Shown in pieces: positions 1 to 9,803 of a stretch of 64,000 nt of DNA (the stretch's first letter is position 1; each line of letters starts with the position of its first letter). Location: contig NZ_FNJU01000002.1 of the NCBI RefSeq assembly GCF_900104555.1, positions 543,455 to 607,454 on the forward strand, read 5' to 3'. A model generated the notes under the pieces. That model saw only the letters and a list, made by a program, of their open reading frames with translations, made no database searches and had not been told where the DNA came from. This stretch comes from Litchfieldia salsa (GTDB taxonomy: Bacteria; Bacillota; Bacilli; Bacillales; Bacillaceae_L). The position numbers were made by a program, and so were the translations under genes.

Positions 1-583
1 CATCCTTAGCTTTTTATCTGTTGCTTTATTATCTATTTCTACAGTCGTCTATATTTATTTTGCTTTTCCTAACTTTTTCCACACCTATATTATGAAGGAA
101 TATCAATTAAATCGTTTCTACGGTTGGTTAAAGCCTGAGGAATATTCGAGTGGTCAAGGATTTCAACTTTTACGTTCCCTTCTCGCCATTGGTTCTGGCG
201 AACTTAAAGGAAAAGGATATCAAAATTCAGAAGTAACTCTTCCAGAAGGACATACAGATTTTATATTTGCTGTGTTTTCCGAACAATTTGGCTTTGTGGG
301 TGCAAGTATTGTCATTTCGTTATTTTTCCTACTGATTTATCGAATGATTCACACAGCACTTGAAAGTCATGATCCGTTTGGAAGCTATCTATGTGCAGGA
401 GTCATCGGTATGATTACCTTCCAGGTTTTTCAAAACATTGGAATGACAATTGGGTTACTTCCAATCACTGGTTTACCATTGCCTTTTATTAGTTATGGTG
501 GTAGTTCACTTGCTACCTATATGATTGCAATTGGGATTGTTTTGAATGTACGTTCAAGAACAAAGAAATTTATGTTTGATTAA
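1..583 (+). CDS. RodA/FtsW/SpoVE family protein, 3' part
   Basis: This is the C-terminal part of a SEDS-family integral membrane protein (peptidoglycan glycosyltransferase of elongation, division or sporulation). The reading frame is open from base 2, so the gene begins before the window and the internal ATG at 92 is not the start. Visible features are several hydrophobic segments, the family stretch LPEGHTDFIFAVFSEQFGF, and a final GLPLPFISYGGSS segment, which is the conserved C-terminal signature. The tail is short and basic. A terminator hairpin follows directly. RodA, FtsW and SpoVE cannot be separated from this fragment. It is not part of the B. subtilis prpE neighbourhood as I know it, so the gene order differs here. 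Confidence is high for the family and low for the subtype. Confidence 0.9.
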   Translation, partial: ILSFLSVALLSISTVVYIYFAFPNFFHTYIMKEYQLNRFYGWLKPEEYSSGQGFQLLRSLLAIGSGELKGKGYQNSEVTLPEGHTDFIFAVFSEQFGFVGASIVISLFFLLIYRMIHTALESHDPFGSYLCAGVIGMITFQVFQNIGMTIGLLPITGLPLPFISYGGSSLATYMIAIGIVLNVRSRTKKFMFD

Positions 584-598
584 AGTTTAAGTAGAAAT

Positions 599-640
599 AA
601 GCCATCTTCCATATAATACAGGAAGGTGGCTTTCTTTATT
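599..640 (+). terminator. Rho-independent terminator after the RodA/FtsW gene
   Basis: AAGCCATCTTCC (599-610) pairs with GGAAGGTGGCTT (621-632) with one wobble, followed by TCTTTATT. Confidence 0.8.
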
Positions 641-726
641 ACAAGCTGTTGACTTAAAAGAAAACAACTACAATCTTAGAGATCAATCTAGTGTCTAGGA
701 TAGATTCTGCAGAAAGGGTGTTTTTC

Positions 727-1464
727 GTGAAATTTGATGTAATAGGTGATATACATGGATGTTATCAAGAATTTTTAACACTTACAAAAATGTTAGGGTA
801 TTCATGGGAGTCGGGTATTCCACTCCATCCAGAGGGAAGGCTACTTGCTTTTGTTGGGGATCTAACAGATCGTGGACCAGATTCTCTTTCTGTCATCAAT
901 AGCGTATACGAAATTGTTAATAGAGGCGCTGGCTTCTATACACCTGGTAATCATTGTGACAAGTTATACCGATATTTCCTTGGGAGAAAGGTTCAAGTTA
1001 CACATGGATTAGAGACCACTGTAGCAGAGTATGAAGAGCTCTCTAAACAGCAACAAAAAGAGATCAAGAAGAAGTTTATTTGGTTATATGAATCTTCTCC
1101 CCTTTATCATTTGTTAGATAATGGCCAACTGATCATTGCACACGCAGGGATTCCTGAAGAATTAATTGGAAAAAACGATAAAAGAGTAAAAACATTCGTT
1201 CTTTATGGGGATATTACGGGAAAAACAAATCCTGATGGGACTCCCGAAAGAAGGGATTGGGCTAAACATTATAAAGGACAAGCTTGGATAATATATGGAC
1301 ATACTCCAGTAAAACAGATACGAAAGATTAATCATACAGTAAATGTTGATACTGGGGCTGTTTTTGGAGGACATCTTACCGGATATCGCTATCCTGAACA
1401 AGAAACCGTTTCTGTGCCCTCCTCAATGCCTTTTATTGAAGCTAAGTTTCGCTCATTTGATTAG
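727..1464 (+). CDS. prpE: Bis(5'-nucleosyl)-tetraphosphatase PrpE
   Basis: PrpE is a metal-dependent calcineurin-like phosphoesterase that hydrolyses diadenosine tetraphosphate; the B. subtilis protein is linked to spore germination. The protein (245 aa) opens with [13 protein letters not shown], has [10 protein letters not shown] and GNHCDK, and ends its catalytic set with AHAG and GHTPV, the full metallophosphatase motif series. The start is the GTG at 727 with AGAAAGGGTG just upstream; an upstream in-frame GTG at 691 has no ribosome site and would add 12 residues absent from the family. The length matches B. subtilis PrpE. Its last four bases overlap the convergent pseudouridine synthase gene. 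Confidence 0.92.
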   Translation: MKFDVIGDIHGCYQEFLTLTKMLGYSWESGIPLHPEGRLLAFVGDLTDRGPDSLSVINSVYEIVNRGAGFYTPGNHCDKLYRYFLGRKVQVTHGLETTVAEYEELSKQQQKEIKKKFIWLYESSPLYHLLDNGQLIIAHAGIPEELIGKNDKRVKTFVLYGDITGKTNPDGTPERRDWAKHYKGQAWIIYGHTPVKQIRKINHTVNVDTGAVFGGHLTGYRYPEQETVSVPSSMPFIEAKFRSFD

Positions 1465-2357
1465 TACAGCAGTAAATTTTTCATATCAATTGGTAACTCC
1501 GCAGTAAAGGAATGATTTTCATTTGTTATTGGATGGACAAATGAAACACGGCGACAATGTAACGCTTGTCGCTTCATAACCTTTGTTGAACCACCATATA
1601 AATCATCGCCGACTAAAGGATGACCAACATAGGTAAGGTGGACACGAATCTGGTGTGTTCTTCCTGTCTCTAGTTGAATGGCTACATGTGACATATCTTT
1701 CTCAGATAACACTTGAATAATTTGATAATGAGTAATCGCGGGTTGTCCATCATCGCGAACCGTTCGTTCTATAATACTACCCGAATTTCTACCTATTGGA
1801 GCATCTATGGTACCAGAAGGAGTATGAATCTGTCCATGTGTAATGGCTTCATACTCACGCTTTAATGTCCCTTGCTTTTGTTGCTCAACAAATAGGTGAT
1901 GCACATGCCGGTATTTTGCTACAACTAATAAACCTGATGTATCACGATCCAGTCTATTGACAATATGAGTGGTCGCTTTTAATCCAATTTGCTGATAGTA
2001 ATACAATAAACCATTAGCAAGGCTATTCGTCGGATGGTCTCTAGAAGGAATTGTTGGTAAATAGGGTTGTTTGTTAATGACTAACAAATATTGATCCTCA
2101 TATACAATGTTTAAAGTGATCTTTGTCGGAATCATTTCACTACTAGCAACTTCAGTCGGAAAAATAACCTTTAAATGGTCCCCTACTTGTAATTTATACC
2201 TAACATTTTTTACCTCATTATTAACTATGATGGAACCGCCTTTAAATTTAATATCGGTTAAAGCGATTTTTGATACATGGTTAATCTTTAGAAATTCCTT
2301 AATTTCATAATTAGACTCATCTTCTTTGATCTTCCACTCTAATGTAAAAGGAGCCAA
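1461..2357 (-). CDS. yjbO: RluD-family pseudouridine synthase YjbO
   Basis: Predicted rRNA or tRNA pseudouridine synthase of the RluA/RluD family, 298 aa. An N-terminal S4-like RNA-binding region ([21 protein letters not shown]) is followed by the catalytic motif [15 protein letters not shown], which holds the catalytic Asp, and later by [13 protein letters not shown]. The start is taken as TTG at 2357, because the ATG at 2366 abuts the AAAGGAG ribosome site with no spacing. It is the last gene of a run with sasB and NAD kinase on the same strand (9-18 bp gaps), as in B. subtilis yjbM-yjbN-yjbO. The exact modified base is not predictable. Confidence 0.88.
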   Translation of the reverse strand: MAPFTLEWKIKEDESNYEIKEFLKINHVSKIALTDIKFKGGSIIVNNEVKNVRYKLQVGDHLKVIFPTEVASSEMIPTKITLNIVYEDQYLLVINKQPYLPTIPSRDHPTNSLANGLLYYYQQIGLKATTHIVNRLDRDTSGLLVVAKYRHVHHLFVEQQKQGTLKREYEAITHGQIHTPSGTIDAPIGRNSGSIIERTVRDDGQPAITHYQIIQVLSEKDMSHVAIQLETGRTHQIRVHLTYVGHPLVGDDLYGGSTKVMKRQALHCRRVSFVHPITNENHSFTAELPIDMKNLLLY

Positions 2358-2375
2358 ACTGTACATCTCCTTTTC

Positions 2376-3170
2376 TTACCCAGAAATAAATGAATCACGA
2401 ACTCTTCTCCAAAACGGAAAAGGTCGGAATCTTGCAAATCGTATTTTTTCTGCAGCTACTCGACATTGAATAGACTTCACATCTTTATGTAGTAATGTCA
2501 AATGATCAATTGTTATTTGAAAATCTACATCATTCACAGGCTTCAACATACATGTGTGATGATTAGGAAGAATTAAGGGTGATCCGATTGTTCGAAAAAC
2601 TCGATTATTGATCGAGGCCATCTCAGCTACTTGAATTGCTTCAATAGCTGGATGCAGAATAGCACCACCTAATGCCTTGTTGTAAGCAGTACTTCCTGAT
2701 GGAGTTGAAATGCAAAGTCCATCCCCTCTAAATGTCTCAAATAACTGACCTTTTATTTCTAGATCCATTACCAATGACCCTTCGATTGATTTTACTGTGC
2801 ATTCGTTAAGAGCAAGGTAACGGGCCTCCCGACTGCCATTGATATAACGAATAATCACCTCAAGTAAAGGATATTCAACAATTTGATACGGTGTTTTTGC
2901 AATGGCTATCACCAGTTTCTCAATTTCAGAGGGAACCCAATCAGCATAAAAGCCTAGATGTCCTGTATGGACTCCTACAAAAGCTGTCTTACTTAGCCTA
3001 CTTTTATACCGATGAAAAGCATATAATAAAGTACCATCCCCACCTATTGATATGACAATATCAGGCTTATCTTCGTCATACTCCATTTCGAAATCTGCTA
3101 AATAAGTTCTCACCTTTTGCATTAACGTATTAGAGGTTGGATCTCCTTTTGAAGTTACTGCAAATTTCAT
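2376..3170 (-). CDS. ppnK: NAD kinase
   Basis: Phosphorylates NAD to NADP in the cytosol. The 264-aa protein has the GGDGT nucleotide motif ([15 protein letters not shown], about residues 43-57), the [15 protein letters not shown] segment, and [15 protein letters not shown] of the substrate pocket, all diagnostic. It ends in [14 protein letters not shown], typical of the Bacillus enzyme. The start is the ATG at 3170, preceded by AGGGTG; the longer frame begins at a GTG inside that ribosome site. It lies between the alarmone synthase sasB and yjbO, the same order as in B. subtilis, and is probably cotranscribed with them. Confidence 0.95.
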   Translation of the reverse strand: MKFAVTSKGDPTSNTLMQKVRTYLADFEMEYDEDKPDIVISIGGDGTLLYAFHRYKSRLSKTAFVGVHTGHLGFYADWVPSEIEKLVIAIAKTPYQIVEYPLLEVIIRYINGSREARYLALNECTVKSIEGSLVMDLEIKGQLFETFRGDGLCISTPSGSTAYNKALGGAILHPAIEAIQVAEMASINNRVFRTIGSPLILPNHHTCMLKPVNDVDFQITIDHLTLLHKDVKSIQCRVAAEKIRFARFRPFPFWRRVRDSFISG

Positions 3171-3198
3171 ACTATACACCCTAACTTTTATTAGACTT

Positions 3199-3834
3199 TT
3201 ATTCTGAATTATTCCCCTCTTTTTTCCTTGAAAAAACAGCTTGTGCCTCTTGTATTTCTACACGAATTTGTGACATTTCTTCATCTAATTGAAATGCTGC
3301 TTCCGCTGCTCTTTGTAAGCGTAACTCGATATCTTTAGGAAACCGTCCATGATATTTATAATTTAATGAATGTTCAATCGTTGCCCAAAAGTTCATGGCT
3401 AACGTCCTAATCTGAATTTCGACTAATATCTTTTTTTCACCATCAATCGCTTGTACTGGATAACCAATCACAAGATGGTATGAACGATATCCACTATGTT
3501 TCTTTTGAGAAACGTAGTCTCTCTCTTCAATAATTTCAAAATCATTTCTCTTTCTTAGTAGTTCCACAACTCTTCTTATATCATCAACAAACTGACACAT
3601 CATTCTAAGGCCTGCTATATCTTGCATTTCATCTGATAACTTATCAAGTGGTATATTCTTTTTATTAGCCTTATCAAGTATACTAGCAATTGGCTTCACT
3701 CTTCCAGTTACAAATTCAATTGGGGAGTGAGTACCTTGCATTTCAAATTGTGTTCGCATTCCTTTAAGTTTAACCTTTAACTCATCTACAGCTTGCTCAT
3801 AGGGAGCAAGGAAATGATCCCAATGTTTAATCAC
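3199..3834 (-). CDS. sasB: Small alarmone synthetase SasB (YjbM/RelQ)
   Basis: Single-domain GTP pyrophosphokinase making pppGpp/ppGpp without a hydrolase domain. The protein is 211 aa, the same as B. subtilis YjbM. It shows the synthetase motifs [16 protein letters not shown], the GYRSYHLV segment and [17 protein letters not shown], and a C-terminal helix rich in Glu and Gln that mediates tetramerisation in this family. The GTG at 3834 is chosen as start because it lies 8 nt from GGGTGGAG; a TTG two codons upstream is possible. It is the first gene of the sasB-ppnK-yjbO run. Alarmone and NADP synthesis being adjacent is conserved in bacilli. Confidence 0.93.
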   Translation of the reverse strand: MIKHWDHFLAPYEQAVDELKVKLKGMRTQFEMQGTHSPIEFVTGRVKPIASILDKANKKNIPLDKLSDEMQDIAGLRMMCQFVDDIRRVVELLRKRNDFEIIEERDYVSQKKHSGYRSYHLVIGYPVQAIDGEKKILVEIQIRTLAMNFWATIEHSLNYKYHGRFPKDIELRLQRAAEAAFQLDEEMSQIRVEIQEAQAVFSRKKEGNNSE

Positions 3835-3915
3835 CTGCAAAACTCCACCCTTTTATCTATATCAGATGATCCTATTAATAGGAGACATTCTGACTACGAT
3901 TGATTAACTTACCTT

Positions 3916-4299
3916 TTAAATCGTTTTGTTTAGAAAAAGCTCTTCAACCTTTTTAACCATATCTTCTCCATAATTTGCATTACCTTCAATATTACTAATT
4001 AAATAAGAAAGTTCGTCTTTCATCCCTTCTAATTCTACCTCATCATTTTGAGTAATAAATAATGGCATATATGACGTATTCAAGAGCTCTTGCAACGATG
4101 GCCAAACAGTTACAGGTAAGCTTAAATACAGATATTCCTGTTCATTTTCTATTATGTAAATAAATGATAACCCATCCGAATCAACAAGCATCTGACCGGT
4201 CGCCTTTATATTATGGAGTTCAAATCTACTCTCCGACGTATAAAATTCAAATCTATCTCCATTTAATTTAATTTCTGTGATTTCAATCTTTTTTTGCAT
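3916..4299 (-). CDS. yjbL: YjbL-like protein of unknown function
   Basis: A 127-aa acidic, probably cytosolic protein with no recognisable catalytic motif. It is named by position: directly upstream of sasB on the same strand and divergent from the CYTH gene yjbK, as yjbL is in B. subtilis. The start ATG at 4299 has AAGGAGATT 6 nt upstream. The sequence alternates beta-like stretches (IEITEIKLNGDRFEFYTSE) and ends in a helical segment (EDMVKKVEELFLN). I cannot assign a function. Confidence 0.7.
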   Translation of the reverse strand: MQKKIEITEIKLNGDRFEFYTSESRFELHNIKATGQMLVDSDGLSFIYIIENEQEYLYLSLPVTVWPSLQELLNTSYMPLFITQNDEVELEGMKDELSYLISNIEGNANYGEDMVKKVEELFLNKTI

Positions 4300-4455
4300 C
4301 TTTCAATCTCCTTTCACATTTTAACCCAAATCCATTTTATCACATTCATTCCATTCATAACATATGACAGCAATTCCCTAGGACAAAACGCTTAAACTTT
4401 GATAGTATACAAGTAGTATAGTAAATTGATTAAAATAAGAGAGGACTGAGTATCC

Positions 4456-5034
4456 TTGACACAAGAGCTTGAAATTGAATATAAAAACATTTTAACTTCT
4501 CAGGAATTTAATCATATAAAGAATTTCTTTAACATACAAAATTCTCACTTTATAGAACAAGAAAACCACTATTTTGATACAAAGGATTTTACTTTAAAAA
4601 ACAATCAATCTGCTCTTAGAATACGCGTAAAGGCTGACCGTCACACATTAACATTGAAGCAACCACAACCAGTTGGCTTACTTGAAACACATGAACCTCT
4701 AACTACCAAACAAGTTTCTTCATTACTGTCTGGTGAAAGTAAAATTGAAGGAAAGATTTATTCCATCCTACAAGAGATGGGTATTAATCCAGAATTACTT
4801 CAATATTTCGGTTCTTTAAAAACGTCTAGAGCAGAGATTCCGTATAAGAACGGGGTGCTCGTACTAGATCATAGTTTTTATTTAAATGTTGAAGATTATG
4901 AACTGGAATATGAAGTCGAAGATGCTAAAGAAGGTTTTCAGCATTTTCAAGACCTGTTAGCCCATCTAAAGATACCAACTCGTCATACGGAAAACAAAAT
5001 TCAACGTTTCTACCGTCAATTAAAACAAAAATAG
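4456..5034 (+). CDS. yjbK: CYTH-domain protein YjbK
   Basis: CYTH (CyaB-thiamine triphosphatase) family protein of 192 aa, expected to act on triphosphate substrates in the cytosol with divalent metal. The N-terminal ELEIEYKN carries the ExExK signature, followed by YFDTKDF, ALRIR and LTLKQP, with charged residues pointing into the beta tunnel, and ELEYEVED near the C-terminus. The start is TTG at 4456 with AGAGAGGACT 6-10 nt upstream; there is no ATG near. It is followed 12 nt later by cwlQ. The true substrate (inorganic triphosphate or other) is not visible. Confidence 0.87.
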   Translation: MTQELEIEYKNILTSQEFNHIKNFFNIQNSHFIEQENHYFDTKDFTLKNNQSALRIRVKADRHTLTLKQPQPVGLLETHEPLTTKQVSSLLSGESKIEGKIYSILQEMGINPELLQYFGSLKTSRAEIPYKNGVLVLDHSFYLNVEDYELEYEVEDAKEGFQHFQDLLAHLKIPTRHTENKIQRFYRQLKQK

Positions 5035-5046
5035 GAGATTTTTCGA

Positions 5047-5673
5047 ATGAATATTGATTTTAAACTACTAATGGAACTACAGGCCTTGAAGAGTATGAAC
5101 GGAGCTCAAACAAATTCGAATGATAGTTCGTCACTTTTCAAATCAATGTTTGAACAATTACTTTCAACTCAATCGATTGATATCAATTCGAGTAATCATA
5201 ATGGCTCATTACAATTGCCAATTCAATCTAACTCTCAGTTTCTACAGCAGATAAATTCAACAGGTGTCCAAAAACCAGTCAATAATGTAAATGTGCCATC
5301 AAAGATTAATGAGTATATTAATCAAGCAGCACAAAAATATAATGTCGATTCAAAATTAATTTCGTCAGTGATTAAACATGAATCAAATTTTAACCCTACG
5401 GCAAAAAGTCATGCTGGGGCTACTGGTTTAATGCAGCTGATGCCCGCAACAGCAAGAGGTCTAGGCGTAAAAAATAGTTATGATCCCAAACAGAATATTG
5501 AAGGTGGAGTCAAATATTTAAGTCAAATGTTAGAACGGTATGATGGTAATGTTTCACTTGCTCTAGCTGCATATAACGCTGGACCTGGTAATGTTGATAA
5601 ATATGGAGGCATACCTCCATTCAAGGAAACTCAGAACTATGTAAATAAAGTCACTACTAGCTACTATAGTTAA
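5047..5673 (+). CDS. cwlQ: Lytic transglycosylase, SLT domain (CwlQ/YjbJ)
   Basis: Cleaves peptidoglycan glycan strands; the B. subtilis homologue CwlQ is reported as a muramidase/transglycosylase. The protein is 208 aa. A low-complexity Ser/Asn/Gln-rich N-terminal region (about 1-85) precedes the SLT domain with [19 protein letters not shown] (catalytic Glu), [10 protein letters not shown] and [10 protein letters not shown] see no cleavable signal peptide, as in the homologue, so export is unclear. The N-terminal part is longer than in B. subtilis (181 aa). It follows yjbK by 12 nt, and a terminator hairpin follows 18 nt after its stop. Confidence 0.9.
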   Translation: MNIDFKLLMELQALKSMNGAQTNSNDSSSLFKSMFEQLLSTQSIDINSSNHNGSLQLPIQSNSQFLQQINSTGVQKPVNNVNVPSKINEYINQAAQKYNVDSKLISSVIKHESNFNPTAKSHAGATGLMQLMPATARGLGVKNSYDPKQNIEGGVKYLSQMLERYDGNVSLALAAYNAGPGNVDKYGGIPPFKETQNYVNKVTTSYYS

Positions 5674-5690
5674 AAATCAATAATTTTTGC

Positions 5691-5738
5691 GGACTGTCAT
5701 AAACCGTTGTATACATTTATGACAGTCCTCTTTCGTTT
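5691..5738 (+). terminator. Terminator after cwlQ
   Basis: GGACTGTCATA (5691-5701) and TATGACAGTCC (5718-5728) form a perfect 11-bp stem followed by TCTTTCGTTTT. Confidence 0.85.
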
Positions 5739-5924
5739 TACATAAGATAAAAACTTATATCAACCTTTAATTTCCAACCTCACCTGAGAGCTCATTGTTT
5801 GAGATATCTTCCAACCATTGCTAAAATAAAGTAAGTGACTTATACATGAGTCAAAATCAATATAACGGATCTTAAGAATGAAAAATAAAAATACAACAAC
5901 ACTACTATATAAGGAGGTAGAATT

Positions 5925-6335
5925 ATGTCCGGATCATTTCGCTCACCATACGAGGCTTTAGGCGGAGAGGATACTCTATCAAAGCTCGTCGATGCTTTTT
6001 ACAGTCGAGTCGGACAACATCCTGATTTGTCTCCTATCTTTCCTACTGATTTAACGGAAACAGCTAGAGTGCAAATACAATTTCTAACCCAGTATTTAGG
6101 TGGGCCCACAAACTATACTGATGAACACGGTCATCCAATGTTACGAGCAAGACATATGCCCTTTGAAATCACTCCAAAAAGAGCCCAAGCATGGCTTGCA
6201 TGTATGAAGGAAGCGATGGAAGAAATAGGCCTAGATGGGCCACTAAAAGACGACTTCTTTCATCGACTCACTCTAACTGCACAGCATATGATTAATACTC
6301 CTGATGAAGAACCTGAGAAAGGAGTTTTATTTTGA
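5925..6335 (+). CDS. yjbI: Truncated (group II) haemoglobin YjbI
   Basis: Small globin of the trHbO type, 136 aa. [22 protein letters not shown] opens the 2-on-2 fold, and [20 protein letters not shown] followed by MPFEIT contains the proximal-His region. Tyr and Trp residues (QAWLACM) match the group II heme pocket. It binds heme and oxygen. In B. subtilis yjbI is paired with yjbH/spxH, and here too its stop overlaps the next start (TTGA). The ATG at 5925 follows ATAAGGAGGTAGAATT. The roughly 190 bases upstream carry the promoter region but no motif I trust. Confidence 0.92.
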   Translation: MSGSFRSPYEALGGEDTLSKLVDAFYSRVGQHPDLSPIFPTDLTETARVQIQFLTQYLGGPTNYTDEHGHPMLRARHMPFEITPKRAQAWLACMKEAMEEIGLDGPLKDDFFHRLTLTAQHMINTPDEEPEKGVLF

Positions 6336-7210
6336 GTTCAAACACACCAAACTGGTTTACGACCATTGCATGCCAAAACAGTGGGAAGAAACCACTTGAA
6401 ATCTATATGTTTATTGACCCTCTTTGTCCTGAATGTTGGGCATTGGAACCTATTTTAAAAAAATTATTTATCGAATATGGTCGTTTTTTTACGATTAGAC
6501 ATATATTAAGTGGACGATTAGCCACTTTGAATCCAGGTAAACAAAAAGTTGAGAATATTGCTCAAGTTTGGGAGAGAACAGCTAGCCGTACCGGAATGTC
6601 TTGTGACGGTAACCTATGGTTTGAAAATCCAATCTCAACCCCATATTCAGTATCGATTGCTGTAAAGGCAGCTGAGTTACAAGGAAAACGTTTAGGGAAC
6701 CGATACTTAAGAAAGCTTCAAGAACTTCTTTTCTTGGAGAAGCAAAATATCTCTGATGAACAAGTATTAATTGACTGCGCATCATCCGTCGGACTTGATG
6801 TAGATGAGTTTTATAGGGATTTACATTCAACAAGTGCAGCAAAAGCATTTCAATGTGATTTAAAAATCACATCGGAAATGGAGGTTGATCAAATACCAAC
6901 TCTTGTCTTCTTTAATGAGAACATTGAGGATGAAGGAGTAAAAATCACTGGATATTATCAATATGAGATGTATGTGCATATTATTCAAGAAATGTTAGGT
7001 GAAGAGTTTCTCCCTCAACAACCTCCAAGTATAGAGGAATTTGTCTGTTTCTTTAAATTTGTTGCTTCTAAAGAAATCGCAGAAGTGTATAATATGACCA
7101 TCAGTGAAGTCGAACATGAGATGAAGAAGTTACTTCTTAAACAAAAGGTAGAACAATTCCCTGCTAAATACGGAACGTTCTGGAGATTTATTGAAGAGCC
7201 GAATAACTAA
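6332..7210 (+). CDS. spxH: ClpXP adaptor protein SpxH (YjbH)
   Basis: Adaptor that delivers Spx to ClpXP for degradation; its aggregation during disulfide stress stabilises Spx. The protein (292 aa) has a DsbA/FrnE-like thioredoxin fold with CPEC (Cys32, Cys35) after IDPL and a late [10 protein letters not shown] segment with the cis-Pro region. The start is TTG at 6332, overlapping the yjbI stop, with AAAGGAG 7 nt upstream. Its substrate gene spx lies in the same window (14978-15373), so adaptor and target are about 8 kb apart, as in B. subtilis. A terminator follows 15 nt after the stop. Confidence 0.92.
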   Translation: MSSNTPNWFTTIACQNSGKKPLEIYMFIDPLCPECWALEPILKKLFIEYGRFFTIRHILSGRLATLNPGKQKVENIAQVWERTASRTGMSCDGNLWFENPISTPYSVSIAVKAAELQGKRLGNRYLRKLQELLFLEKQNISDEQVLIDCASSVGLDVDEFYRDLHSTSAAKAFQCDLKITSEMEVDQIPTLVFFNENIEDEGVKITGYYQYEMYVHIIQEMLGEEFLPQQPPSIEEFVCFFKFVASKEIAEVYNMTISEVEHEMKKLLLKQKVEQFPAKYGTFWRFIEEPNN

Positions 7211-7225
7211 TGATGGAAAATATAA

Positions 7226-7257
7226 AAAAGACTTGGTTATAGGACCAAGTCTTTTAA
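7226..7257 (+). terminator. Terminator after spxH
   Basis: AAAGACTTGGT (7227-7237) pairs perfectly with ACCAAGTCTTT (7244-7254), with A-rich and T-rich flanks so it could act on both strands. Confidence 0.8.
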
Positions 7258-7515
7258 TATTGTCTTTTTAAAGACAATAAAGGGGATGGGAGAAATTTTT
7301 CACGGTCAAACAAAGGGGTATATGTTTGGTTTGTGACTAACTTCATGTATTTAATATATCAAATTATGTCGATGAATTACAATAGTTTGTTAGTTATTTC
7401 ACAATATTGACATATTCTTATTATTTTCTGTCCTGCTCGTACATATTATAAAATAGATGAACTTTTCAACGTACTTTTGAATAAGTATATATTAGTATAT
7501 AAGGAGGTATCCCAT
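7258..7515. other. Intergenic stretch with G-rich motifs
   Basis: About 260 bases between the spxH terminator and the next small gene. It holds AAAGGGGATGGGAG and CAAAGGGGTATATG, the second placed like a ribosome site before a 4-codon frame (7322-7336). No RNA family is recognised and no reliable promoter hexamers are visible. Confidence 0.3.
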
Positions 7516-7701
7516 GTGAAGAATATAGGTATTATTATCGGGTGCGTATGCATTCTTATTTCTTTTGTATTTAACATCATTGGTTTGATGGGAGTTATCC
7601 CACTTTATATAACTGCCCCACCTTTGTTTTTATCCTTACTAGTTACAATCTATTTAATTAACTACAGAAATCGCTTTAAAGGTTTTAAATCTACACGCTA
7701 A
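7516..7701 (+). CDS. Small two-helix membrane protein, unknown function
   Basis: A 61-aa protein with two hydrophobic segments (about residues 3-26 and 33-50) and a basic C-terminus (NYRNRFKGFKSTR), so probably a small integral membrane protein with the tail inside. The start is GTG at 7516, 8 nt after AAGGAGG (7501-7507); the upstream TTG of the longer frame has no ribosome site. An out-of-frame ATG at 7515 hits a stop at once. A strong hairpin follows. I do not recognise the family. Confidence 0.7.
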   Translation: MKNIGIIIGCVCILISFVFNIIGLMGVIPLYITAPPLFLSLLVTIYLINYRNRFKGFKSTR

Positions 7702-7717
7702 CACCCTTTGAAAACAG

Positions 7718-7777
7718 AAAAGCCAAGTCCCGCAAAGCACAACTTTATAAAAGTTGTGTCTATGGGTCTTGGCTTTA
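7718..7777. terminator. Bidirectional terminator between the small gene and pepF
   Basis: AAAGCCAAG with GGGTCTTGGCTTT closes a long stem, and an inner perfect stem CACAACTTTTATAAAAGTTGTG-like (about 7738-7758) sits in the loop. It is flanked by A and T runs on the two sides and lies between convergent genes. Confidence 0.8.
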
Positions 7778-7799
7778 TTTAGTTCAAGCCTTTAATATC

Positions 7800-9617
7800 C
7801 TAAGATAATAGTTTTTCCATCTCAATCAATTTTTCCTCAAAGACCTTACAAGCTTCCTTAATTGGATTAGATGATGTCATATCCACCCCTGCTTGCTTTA
7901 AAACTTCGATTGGATAATCTGAGCTACCAGCCTTTAAGAAATTATTTATATATCGTTCAACAGCTGGCTCTCCTTCTTCTAGGATTTGCTTGCTTAATGC
8001 AGTTGCAGCACTATAACCAGTAGCATATTGATAAACATAGTAATTATAATAGAAATGTGGAATGCGTGCCCATTCTAATGCGATTTCCTCATCAATAACT
8101 ATATCATCACCAAAGTATTTTTTATTCAATTCATAATATGTTTCTGACAATAGATCAGGGGTTAAAGCCTCACCGTCTTGGGCTTTTTTATGAATTGAAT
8201 GCTCAAATTCAGCGAACATCGTTTGACGGAAAACAGTTCCTCTAAATCCTTCAAGAAAGTGGTTTAATAAGTATAATCGTTTCTTATCATCGTCAATGGT
8301 CTTTAATAAATAATCATTTAGTAAAGCCTCATTACAAGTTGAAGCCACTTCTGCTACGAAGATTGAATAATTACCATACGTGTACGGCTGATTCTGACGA
8401 GTGTAATAACTATGAACTGAATGGCCAAACTCATGAGCAAGTGTAAATAAGTTATTCACATTATCTTGCCAGTTCATTAAGATATAAGGATTGGTACCAT
8501 ATGCACCTGAAGAGTAAGCACCACTTCTTTTCCCTTTATTTTCTTGTACATCCACCCAACGATTATCAAAGCCCTCTTGCACAATACTTAGGTACTCTTC
8601 TCCTAATGGCTTGAGACCATTAAGCAAGTAATCTCTAGCTTCACTATAAGGAATTTCCATTTTAACGTCTTTAATTAATGGAGTATATAAATCATACATA
8701 TGCAGTTTATCTACACCCAATACTTTTTTCCTAAGTGCTACATACCGATGAAGTAAATGAAGATTATCATTGATTGTGTTGACTAAGTTATCATATACTT
8801 CTTCTGGAATACTATTATCACTTAAGGCAGCAGCACGAGCAGATGAATAGTTCCTAACTCTTGCATTAAAATTATCTTTTTTAATAGCTCCATTTAATGT
8901 ACTACCAAAAGTATTCTTATATTTCCCATACGTTTCATAAACGGATTTAAAAGCTTCTTCCCGAACTCTACGGTCTTCACTCTCTAAAAATCTGATGTAC
9001 CTACCATGAGTAATTTCAACTTCCTCGCCATTCTCATCTTTTATTGTGGGGAAAGTGAGATCTGCATTGTTTAGCATACCAAATGTCGTGCTAGACGTGG
9101 CCAAGACATCTGATGCTTCAGCAAGTATAGCCTCCTCTTTTGCACTTAACACATGTGGGCGTTGCTTATTAATTTCTTCTATTGCGTGTGCATACACCTT
9201 TAACTCATCTTTTTCGGATATAAAGGTCTGTATTTTATCTTCATCAATAGAAAGAATCTCCGGAACAATAAAAGATAAAGCACTACCTACCTGTGTATAT
9301 AGATTCGTAGCTCGATCGTTTAATCCTTGATAATATGAATTGGTCGTATCTTGATCATATCTCATATGTGCATATGTATATAGCTTTCCAAGTCTCATAG
9401 AAATAGTGTCTTGATAATTTAGCGCATCGTATAAGAATTCCGCTGATTGGCCAAGCTTTCCTTGAAATTCAGAAATTTTAGGAATCATTTCCTTTATTTC
9501 TTGGAATTCCTTTTCCCAATCAATATCCGATTCAAAAATATCTTCCAAACGCCATGTATCCTCAACTGACAATTCGTTTCTACTTTGAAGCTTTTTTACG
9601 GTTGATTGTTCTGCCAC
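7800..9617 (-). CDS. pepF: Oligoendopeptidase F
   Basis: Cytosolic M3-family zinc metallopeptidase that cleaves short oligopeptides, 605 aa. The zinc site is HEFGHSVHS (about residue 385) with the downstream Glu in FVAEVAST. The start is GTG at 9617 (VAEQSTVKKLQ), because AGGAGG lies 9 nt upstream; the longer frame adds 24 residues with no ribosome site. It sits between coiA and the spxH region, as in B. subtilis where it was first seen as yjbG. Peptide hydrolysis fits with the three peptide importers encoded nearby. Confidence 0.93.
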   Translation of the reverse strand: MAEQSTVKKLQSRNELSVEDTWRLEDIFESDIDWEKEFQEIKEMIPKISEFQGKLGQSAEFLYDALNYQDTISMRLGKLYTYAHMRYDQDTTNSYYQGLNDRATNLYTQVGSALSFIVPEILSIDEDKIQTFISEKDELKVYAHAIEEINKQRPHVLSAKEEAILAEASDVLATSSTTFGMLNNADLTFPTIKDENGEEVEITHGRYIRFLESEDRRVREEAFKSVYETYGKYKNTFGSTLNGAIKKDNFNARVRNYSSARAAALSDNSIPEEVYDNLVNTINDNLHLLHRYVALRKKVLGVDKLHMYDLYTPLIKDVKMEIPYSEARDYLLNGLKPLGEEYLSIVQEGFDNRWVDVQENKGKRSGAYSSGAYGTNPYILMNWQDNVNNLFTLAHEFGHSVHSYYTRQNQPYTYGNYSIFVAEVASTCNEALLNDYLLKTIDDDKKRLYLLNHFLEGFRGTVFRQTMFAEFEHSIHKKAQDGEALTPDLLSETYYELNKKYFGDDIVIDEEIALEWARIPHFYYNYYVYQYATGYSAATALSKQILEEGEPAVERYINNFLKAGSSDYPIEVLKQAGVDMTSSNPIKEACKVFEEKLIEMEKLLS

Positions 9618-9803
9618 TGTTGATGACCTCCTAATACATTTTTCATTCGTTATAAGAAAAAGGTAAATGCGCCTTCTGAGCCCTAACAAGAGCTAGAGTA
9701 TCGAAGGATTTTATCATTCCTATTATTCAAAAAAGGCTATAACGATTCTATTCATTATTATAACTATAAATTCCTCATTTTACTAAATATATGCTATTTA
9801 CTA

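Noticed and set aside
1162..1401. 79-codon minus-strand frame inside prpE, and similar frames inside other genes
   Set aside because: They are mirror frames of well-supported genes without own ribosome sites.
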